From the IMG/VR virus record IMGVR_UViG_3300028384_001500, positions 1 to 64,000 of that record: 64,000 nt of DNA; one strand, given 5' to 3'. How positions within the stretch are numbered: the stretch's first letter is position 1; every line of letters begins with the position of its first letter. The DNA comes from a virus. Below are positions 58,431 through 64,000 of this stretch, piece after piece. A model generated the notes under the pieces. It was given only the letters and a program-made list of their open reading frames with translations. It was not told the DNA's origin and did not search any database. The position numbers were made by a program, and so were the translations under genes.

Positions 58431-59128
58431 TATATTCTCTTCATCAACCTTTGGACTTTTCTTCTTATCTCTTGCAGGTTTTGTTGCTCATTAACTTTAA
58501 TTGGAGGGCTGCTATCTTCAGCTGAACCTTTTGGCTTAGACTGAGGCAAGTTAGATTCTTCCTCTTCTTCAGGCAGTTCTTCGTCCTCTTCATTCTCAGC
58601 TCCTTTCATAATAATATCAGCGTACAAAGGTGCATCACTAGGGTCAAGAGCATTTTCGCCTTCCAAGGCTCCTTGGAGTATGCTGGACAATTCTCTTAAA
58701 AATAAGTGCAAAATTTTTCTTTCATCTTCATCTAGGCGATCATAATATGTTAATAATTCATCTTTAATCTCTTTGTCTTTTGTAGATCTTCCAGCTCTAA
58801 GATTGTTAATGTCTTTAAGTACACTATCAAAAGACACTCCAAATTGTTCTGCATCAACTTCTTCTTCTACTTCGTCGTCAACAGGCGCTTCTTCGGTATC
58901 ACTAGTTGTTTCTTCGGTATCTACTTCGCCATCATCAGCAGGTTCAGCTTCTTCTTGCTCAGAAAGGCTTACGCCATAAAAGCTTTCGCTGGCTTTTAAG
59001 TTTGACGCATATGCGCTATGAGCAGGATCTGCAGATTCAAATAAACTTTTTTTTGTTTTTATAACTGCTTCTTCTGAAATAATCTTTAATAAGCTCATAA
59101 GCTCTTTTTCTGAATTTACTTTAATCAT
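58430..59128 (-). CDS. Tagged acidic protein
   Basis: 232 residues. N-terminus MIKVNSEKELMSLLKIISEE then KKSLFESADPAHSAYASNLK, with ISE and LFE sites. Residues 60-95 and 175-195 are extremely acidic (DDGEVDTEETTSDTEEAPVD). Resembles a head-core or scaffold protein in composition. A basic end (QEIRRKVQRLMKRI) is also tag-like. Confidence 0.6.
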   Translation of the reverse strand: MIKVNSEKELMSLLKIISEEAVIKTKKSLFESADPAHSAYASNLKASESFYGVSLSEQEEAEPADDGEVDTEETTSDTEEAPVDDEVEEEVDAEQFGVSFDSVLKDINNLRAGRSTKDKEIKDELLTYYDRLDEDERKILHLFLRELSSILQGALEGENALDPSDAPLYADIIMKGAENEEDEELPEEEEESNLPQSKPKGSAEDSSPPIKVNEQQNLQEIRRKVQRLMKRI

Positions 59129-59475
59129 TATGCACCTCTTTGTTTTATAACTATCTTACAAGATATTAAGTTTTCTTCTGGGTTTTGACTGAATTCCTTA
59201 ATTTCTAATACACCTTCACCTTTTAAAAAATAATTATTATCAACAACGATTGCGTGTTTTATATTTAAATTGTTAGCATTAAATAACATACTGATATTAC
59301 TGCTTATTTCAATAACAAAAGTATGTAAATTATTTTCTTTTTTATAACTTCTGACAAAATATTCTTCTTTGTTAGTCTTGTATTCTAAAAGCAAAAATAT
59401 ATCTTTTCCAGAACTCTCTATTAAGTCTTCTTCTGATATTACACTTTTTAAATTGTCGCTTACAAAAAATGACAT
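59128..59475 (-). CDS. Small hypothetical protein
   Basis: 115 residues, mostly beta: YKTNKEEYFVRSYKKENNLH and GEGVLEIKEFSQN. Begins MSFFVSDNLKSVISEEDLIE with ISE and LIE, possibly another tag variant. Overlaps neighbours by 1 base. Function unknown. Confidence 0.6.
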   Translation of the reverse strand: MSFFVSDNLKSVISEEDLIESSGKDIFLLLEYKTNKEEYFVRSYKKENNLHTFVIEISSNISMLFNANNLNIKHAIVVDNNYFLKGEGVLEIKEFSQNPEENLISCKIVIKQRGA

Positions 59476-59855
59476 TAATATCTACCTAATCGAATTACTT
59501 GTATATCTTCAATAATTTCATCAATTTTTTTAGACATTTTTATATCTACGTCAGAAACATCATTCATGTTCATTGTAAATAACTTAATGCTTACTTCTGT
59601 GTTAAAAATATTAATATTAGGGTGGTGATTTAGCTTATTTGCCAAAAATAGCACTTCGTCTAAAAAATAACTTAATAATTTAATATCGTCAAACTTATAC
59701 GATCTAAATAAAAAATTTTTTTCATTATCAGACTTAATTTCCCATCCTGGATCGCTTACGTTAACCGGCATTTCGTCAACAAAATTTTGATTAATTTGCT
59801 CGAATATTTGCCCTTTGTACCTATTATTGATTGCATTCATTAACAACCTGTTCAT
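59475..59855 (-). CDS. Pterin-4a-carbinolamine dehydratase-like (DCoH/PhhB fold) protein
   Basis: 126 residues. After a tag-like start (MNRLLMNAINNRYKG), the sequence WEIKSDNEKNFLFRSYKFDD, then LANKLNHHPNINIFNTEVSI and VSDVDIKMSKKIDEI match the pterin dehydratase pattern: WxI, Phe-Lys-Phe/Asp, NHHPN at His77-His78-Pro79, and an Asp near 104. The fold recycles oxidised pterin cofactors or acts as a transcription cofactor. Phage function is unknown. Confidence 0.7.
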   Translation of the reverse strand: MNRLLMNAINNRYKGQIFEQINQNFVDEMPVNVSDPGWEIKSDNEKNFLFRSYKFDDIKLLSYFLDEVLFLANKLNHHPNINIFNTEVSIKLFTMNMNDVSDVDIKMSKKIDEIIEDIQVIRLGRY

Positions 59856-62527
59856 TAAATACCTACCTGTCTCATTCTTCTACTGTCAGCAGCAAATTGC
59901 ATAAAGTCTTTATATCCCTTCATAAACATTTTTGCCATCTCTTTTTCATTTTCAATAATTTTGTCAACCTCATCAACAAAGTACTCGCTTAAATCAGCAC
60001 CCTCCATTGTTTCATCCATTTGTGATTCTAAGTCAAGCCATATATTGCGCGCTTCAATTGCAATCTCTGCATAAGCTTCTGGTGTAATGTCAGCTTTTAT
60101 TAGTGCTTTAGCAGCTTTGTTTTTATTATTAAAGTCAGGATCACCTTTAAGCCCAGTAAAGTACTCAACAACGCTATTTAATTCTTTTTCTGAAAGGTCA
60201 GATTTAACTTCTGGATTATTCTTCTTTCTTATTTGATTAATTATACCTTTGATCTCTTCTGACCACTGAAGTGAAAATTCAGCAACTAATTTATCTAACG
60301 GGTAGCTCCCAACATTTCTAATAATAGCGCCTCCTGTTGTTTGCAAAAACTCTGTTTCTTCAGCAAGTACTTGATAATCAATATCATATTCATCCATAAA
60401 TTGTACAATCGCTTCAATCTCAGGCAGAATCTCATTTTTAATACGGTGTAAAAGTTTTGCCTCATCAACTTGCTTAAGCTTGTTCTTTTTATCATCGTAG
60501 TTTCTTGTTTTTAATCTTCCTTTTTGCGCTTTCTTTTCTAAGTCAGGTACAACAACGTTTTTAATTGCTATAGCTAGCTGCTTAATTATTAGCTCCATAT
60601 TTTGATTAAAGAGATCGTTAATCGATCCTCGCATAACCTCACCGGTGTCAGGATCTTCATATTTGTAAGTAAATAAATCTACTTTTGGCTGTATCTTTTT
60701 CAAGTACCACTGTCTTATACCTGCTTCGCCAGAAAATCCAAAGTAAGGAAACAAATCACGCCAGTCAAAAGGTTGACCTTCAGCAATTAGTTTTGCGTAC
60801 CTTTCAAGCTTTTTGACGTATTTTTCTTCTTCTGTCATGTTTTTGCTAGGCACTTCCTCTACTTTAGTACTATCTTGGCTTTCTTCAGGTGGGCTAGTTT
60901 TTTGTTGTTCTCTTGCTAAATCAAAGGCTCCTGCTACGTGACCGTCAGAAAAACCTTTTGCTTCTTCTGCAGTTACTAGAACGGTTGTGTCCGCATCTCT
61001 AAATTCAAATTCATCGGCAGATTTTTTAAATTTAGACTCGACAAATTCAAAAAACATTGCTTTGAAATCTTCTTCAGCGTCGACATTAACGTTACCAATG
61101 AAGTGTGTTTGGTTTAAAAACTTTTTGTCTTCGTCTTCAGACATAGGAATGGTTTTTACCCAGCTAGAAAATGCCTTCGTTAAAACATTATCTATAATAG
61201 CTTCTGCACTGTCAAATCTTGTGGAAACACCGTAGTTTGCATAGTCAGCAGCAATTGCTTCAGAAACTTTTTGAATAAATATATTTAGCGGATCGCCGAC
61301 TTGATTTGCAAAGCCGGTTAACATCCTTCCAATATGTTTTTTCGTTGCAGCGAGTTTGTTTAAAATTCCAAATATTCTCTGATACACAATCATTAAAAGA
61401 TCTTGAATCTTTTGGTCTCGTTTTACCGGATCTTTAATGTTGTTGACAGCAGCAAACATGGATTTAACTTTAATTGGATTTAAAACAGTGTTTGGTGTAA
61501 TTCCAAACTCGTGTGTAAGTGGTTTAAGTAGTGCACCAAATTCTTTTTTAAGATCCGGATTCATTAACTCGTTTGTAAATTCAGCGTCAATTTGCTTAAA
61601 GAAAAGCTGCAATTCATCATGCGAATCATAAACGGCCTTTTCAAAAGGAGACAAGTCTTCGTAATTTTTTCCCATTGTTTCTTCGATTCCGGTTCTAGTC
61701 AAATATTGTTGATAAGATCGGTACCTTGGCATGCCTTCGCCTCTCATTGCAGGGTCTTCATCAACTCCGGCTTCTTTTGGGAAAAGTGGTCTAAGGCTTT
61801 CGCGATCAATTTCCTGAACGCCTGTTGATACATCTGTACCGGCTGTGTATCCTGCAACAAAATCAGCTGATTGTGATTCGACATATTTATCATGTTCTTC
61901 TAATTCATCCTCTGATTTTCCTTCGACTTCAAAATCTGCAGCAAAATCATAGCCTCGCATATATTCATCTTTATTCGACGCAGATTCGTAACCTGGCAAG
62001 TCTTCTGGACCTAGGTCAGAAGGTAGTGCCTCAATTGTTTTTTCTGTGCCTCTTTTCTTTTTTCTAACGCGAATTCCTGATTGATTAGAAATAGATTCTG
62101 CTATAAGATCAAAATCAGATATTTTTGTTTTCTTAGAGATGCTAAATCCTTCAAAGAGTGTATTAGTGTCTTCCTCTCTATCGATTGCTTCATCTAAGAT
62201 TACGTGAAGTTTTCTGTAAAAAAATTCTACTTGTGATATAGGCACTTCTTTACATATGACAGATGCTGCAGCGCATAATTCATTGATTGTACCGGGCACA
62301 TATTCTTCATCCTCGACAGGAGGTGTTTCAATAGACAACTGGGTTGCCATATGTGATGATGGTTTAATTGGATTATCTTCCTCGTAAAAACCAAAGGGGT
62401 CAGAGTTTGGAGACTGGACGTTAAAAGGGTGAATCATTCTACCACCTGTCCCATCATTACCTCTATTTTCATTTAGGCGCTTTTTTAATATATTAAAAAG
62501 AACACTTTTTTTAACAGCAACTTTCAT
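59855..62527 (-). CDS. Large tagged protein of unknown function
   Basis: 890 residues. Tag MKVAVKKSVLFNILKKRLNE with LNE before Asn. Mostly helical, acidic, with repeated ETPPVEDEEYVPG and EEYAKLIAEGQPF type segments. Contains SADFVAGYTAGTDV and, later, a similar FSDGHVAGAFDLAREQ, suggesting an internal repeat. No enzyme motif. Size and composition fit a virion-internal or tail protein. Confidence 0.65.
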   Translation of the reverse strand: MKVAVKKSVLFNILKKRLNENRGNDGTGGRMIHPFNVQSPNSDPFGFYEEDNPIKPSSHMATQLSIETPPVEDEEYVPGTINELCAAASVICKEVPISQVEFFYRKLHVILDEAIDREEDTNTLFEGFSISKKTKISDFDLIAESISNQSGIRVRKKKRGTEKTIEALPSDLGPEDLPGYESASNKDEYMRGYDFAADFEVEGKSEDELEEHDKYVESQSADFVAGYTAGTDVSTGVQEIDRESLRPLFPKEAGVDEDPAMRGEGMPRYRSYQQYLTRTGIEETMGKNYEDLSPFEKAVYDSHDELQLFFKQIDAEFTNELMNPDLKKEFGALLKPLTHEFGITPNTVLNPIKVKSMFAAVNNIKDPVKRDQKIQDLLMIVYQRIFGILNKLAATKKHIGRMLTGFANQVGDPLNIFIQKVSEAIAADYANYGVSTRFDSAEAIIDNVLTKAFSSWVKTIPMSEDEDKKFLNQTHFIGNVNVDAEEDFKAMFFEFVESKFKKSADEFEFRDADTTVLVTAEEAKGFSDGHVAGAFDLAREQQKTSPPEESQDSTKVEEVPSKNMTEEEKYVKKLERYAKLIAEGQPFDWRDLFPYFGFSGEAGIRQWYLKKIQPKVDLFTYKYEDPDTGEVMRGSINDLFNQNMELIIKQLAIAIKNVVVPDLEKKAQKGRLKTRNYDDKKNKLKQVDEAKLLHRIKNEILPEIEAIVQFMDEYDIDYQVLAEETEFLQTTGGAIIRNVGSYPLDKLVAEFSLQWSEEIKGIINQIRKKNNPEVKSDLSEKELNSVVEYFTGLKGDPDFNNKNKAAKALIKADITPEAYAEIAIEARNIWLDLESQMDETMEGADLSEYFVDEVDKIIENEKEMAKMFMKGYKDFMQFAADSRRMRQVGI

Positions 62528-62571
62528 GTAAACCTCACTTAAAACTATCTTTATTAATTATCAAAGAAAAA

Positions 62572-62967
62572 TTAATTTTGATTTACAGAATATGTAATTC
62601 CTATTGTAACGGCACTGCCAAGTGCAAAACCGCCTATAAAGGCAGCACGCTGGATCCAATCTTTTCTTGCCTGAATTTTTAACTCTTCGTCTCTATTTTC
62701 TAACATTTTTTTATACATGTCTTCATTTGCTTGACATGTTATTGCATAAAGATCATATTTTAAATTTAATTCATCAGCAAGTTTTTGAACTTGATATTCT
62801 CTTTCTAGATCAGCATTAAGTAACTCGCTTTCATGTGTAGCAATAATTCCTGCCAGTGCATCATGTGTAATTAGTTTTCCGGAAAAAGGTGCTGACTCAC
62901 CTTTTTCTAATGTAATAAAATCAACACTTGCTGCCCAAAGTGTCCCAATCAAAGCATATAAAAACAT
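62572..62967 (-). CDS. Small secreted/membrane protein, lysis-family-like
   Basis: 131 residues. Signal-like start (MFLYALIGTLWAASVDFITL), then GESAPFSGKLITHDALAG, a motif I recognise from many small phage membrane proteins near lysis genes. Long charged helix and a C-terminal membrane segment (AAFIGGFALGSAVTIGITYS). Spanin or holin partner are candidates. Confidence 0.65.
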   Translation of the reverse strand: MFLYALIGTLWAASVDFITLEKGESAPFSGKLITHDALAGIIATHESELLNADLEREYQVQKLADELNLKYDLYAITCQANEDMYKKMLENRDEELKIQARKDWIQRAAFIGGFALGSAVTIGITYSVNQN

Positions 62968-63305
62968 TATTCCCCCTTTAAACTGTATTTCTCCTTTAAG
63001 ATTTTATCAAGTTCTTCAGGATTGTTTTCTAATTCTTTTTGACGTTCTTCTTTATTTTCAGCGATTTTTTCAATATCTTCACGAAATTTCTCTTCCGCTT
63101 CTGATCGCTTAGATATAAATTCTTTGTAAGACTTTTTCTGCTCTTCATTAACTTTCTGATCGCGTTCTGCTTTAGCCTTACTGTCACCTTTTTCTACCTT
63201 TTCTATACTATCTCTTTTTTTGGAAGCAGCAATTGCAATAATTGCAAGTATGCCGCCGATAATCCACTGCCATTGATCTTTTAGCCAATTCATTAGCCTT
63301 TCCAT
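62967..63305 (-). CDS. Inner-membrane spanin-like protein
   Basis: 112 residues. N-terminal membrane segment (WIIGGILAIIAIAASK) and a very charged coiled coil to the end (KKSYKEFISKRSEAEEKFRE). This is the layout of i-spanins. Overlaps the preceding gene by 1 base. Role in lysis is inferred from layout and neighbours. Confidence 0.6.
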   Translation of the reverse strand: MERLMNWLKDQWQWIIGGILAIIAIAASKKRDSIEKVEKGDSKAKAERDQKVNEEQKKSYKEFISKRSEAEEKFREDIEKIAENKEERQKELENNPEELDKILKEKYSLKGE

Positions 63306-63562
63306 ATTTTTGCAAAATCAATTGCAGATTGGCCACCAATATACATCATAGCAATCATTCCCCAGGTATCAGCATCTAGCCCTGAGTAAACTAAAAGTGC
63401 TGTTGCTGTGGCAAATACTAATAATTTTCTAGATATTACTTTTTCTTGTAGCCCATCTAACAAGCCTTTTGACTTACTTTCAAGATAAAAGTCTTTTTTG
63501 AATTTTTCTACCTTATCTTCAGGTAACTTATTAACTGCTTCTTTAATTTCTTCTAAGCTCAT
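63293..63562 (-). CDS. Small membrane protein
   Basis: 89 residues. A charged N-terminal helix (EAVNKLPEDKVEKFKKDFYL) and one or two hydrophobic stretches (LLVFATATALLVYSGLDADT, GMIAMMYIGGQSAI). Overlaps the next gene by 13 bases. Holin-like in size; not proven. Confidence 0.6.
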   Translation of the reverse strand: MSLEEIKEAVNKLPEDKVEKFKKDFYLESKSKGLLDGLQEKVISRKLLVFATATALLVYSGLDADTWGMIAMMYIGGQSAIDFAKIWKG

Positions 63563-63563
63563 G

Positions 63564-63833
63564 CTAATCCTCGTCTTCTATCATATTAAATATACTTTCA
63601 ACATCTGATTTACTAAAACTTTTATTTGATTTTTGCTTCTTTTCTTCGACAACATCATCTAAAAACTTTAACATTTTATTGTCTTCAATTTCAATTCTCT
63701 TTGCAAAAGCTTCAACAACTTCTTGCATTGATAGGCTTCTTGCTGCACAAGCCATTTTTAGAGCTGTGTGGCTGTCTTTTGTCAGGCTAAAATGAACTGA
63801 CTTTTTAACAAGAACATTATATTTTGAAGACAT
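63564..63833 (-). CDS. Ribbon-helix-helix-like DNA-binding protein (tentative)
   Basis: 89 residues. HFSLTKDSHTALKMACAARS then LSMQEVVEAFAKRI has the strand-helix-turn-helix pattern of ribbon-helix-helix regulators. The C-terminus is acidic helix. Lies just before small membrane genes and could regulate them. Tentative. Confidence 0.5.
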   Translation of the reverse strand: MSSKYNVLVKKSVHFSLTKDSHTALKMACAARSLSMQEVVEAFAKRIEIEDNKMLKFLDDVVEEKKQKSNKSFSKSDVESIFNMIEDED

Positions 63834-63834
63834 A

Positions 63835-64000
63835 TTAACCCCCTACAGATCCTGCGCCGGCAGGATTTGCACCCACAGCTAATGGTACATCTTCTGCATA
63901 ATCTACGTCAAACTCTTCAACAGTAATACCAAATTGTTCTTCAAGGATATCTAGATAGGCTGATACAAATCTATCACCATAGTTTTCATCAAGAAAGTTT
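63835..64000 (-). CDS. C-terminal end of a protein cut by the window edge
   Basis: The last ~55 residues are seen, ending AEDVPLAVGANPAGAGSVGG after NFLDENYGDRFVSAYLDILE. Its stop (63835-63837) is 1 base from the next ATG. No family recognised from this fragment. Confidence 0.6.
   Translation of the reverse strand, partial: NFLDENYGDRFVSAYLDILEEQFGITVEEFDVDYAEDVPLAVGANPAGAGSVGG

Noticed and set aside
1-64000. CRISPR array, insertion sequence, integrase or rRNA operon
   Set aside because: No regularly spaced repeats, transposase, integrase motifs or rRNA sequence were seen; the only clear direct repeat is the 2x33-base one at 56904-56969.

Overview
The window reads as part of a large, AT-rich, tailed-phage genome (a marine T4-like or jumbo-type myovirus is the best guess). 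Evidence: almost all genes lie on one strand with 1-8 base overlaps; there is a tRNA/tmRNA cluster, phage-style replication and repair enzymes, a tail-fibre-like island, dozens of very short genes, and no ribosomal RNA, integrase or host operon. The host is not identifiable. A VWA/HYDIN-like-domain lipoprotein, a second lipoprotein and a metzincin-type protease hint weakly at a Bdellovibrionota/Myxococcota-like host; this is inference only.

Layout. 1-2.3 kb: photolyase-like gene and an RNA cluster (tRNA-Lys, a tRNA-like RNA, initiator tRNA, tRNA-Arg(UCU) split by an Azoarcus-type group I intron, tRNA-Leu, and unexplained folded RNAs). 2.3-10.7 kb: DNA metabolism (RadA-like ATPase, DnaQ-like exonuclease, ATP ligase, ThyX), ribosomal protein bS21 and many tiny SH3-barrel-like proteins. 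10.7-21.8 kb: KxDG protein, very large unknown protein, Fe-S helicase, RNase-H-like protein. 21.8-42.5 kb: nucleotidyltransferase, cysteine synthase, NUDIX, and a long run of proteins that share a short basic N-terminal helix ending in (L/I)xE; it includes three giant paralogues, a kinase-like protein, a HAD phosphatase, a homing endonuclease and a tmRNA. 42.5-45 kb: response regulator and two histidine kinases. 45.4-47.8 kb: plus-strand tail-fibre-like and PA14-like genes. 47.8-56.5 kb: protease, VWA lipoprotein, split sigma factor, Hsp20, GroEL, 5' nuclease. 56.6-64 kb: core-like and tagged proteins, a pterin-dehydratase-like protein, and membrane/lysis-like small proteins.

Two system-level signals stand out. 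First, about twenty otherwise unrelated proteins begin with a variant of MKITRRQLRxLIxE, which resembles the T4 capsid-targeting sequence and gp21 protease cleavage site. I infer a set of proteins packaged in the head, trimmed by a prohead protease and injected into the host. Second, a recurring promoter TGTAAT-N16-TATAAT stands 5-45 bases before RNA or protein genes at up to thirteen places, including before the phage's own sigma factor. That sigma factor appears to be split: its -35-reading helix-turn-helix is encoded by the next, overlapping gene.

All functional calls come from motif reading by eye; no database search was run.
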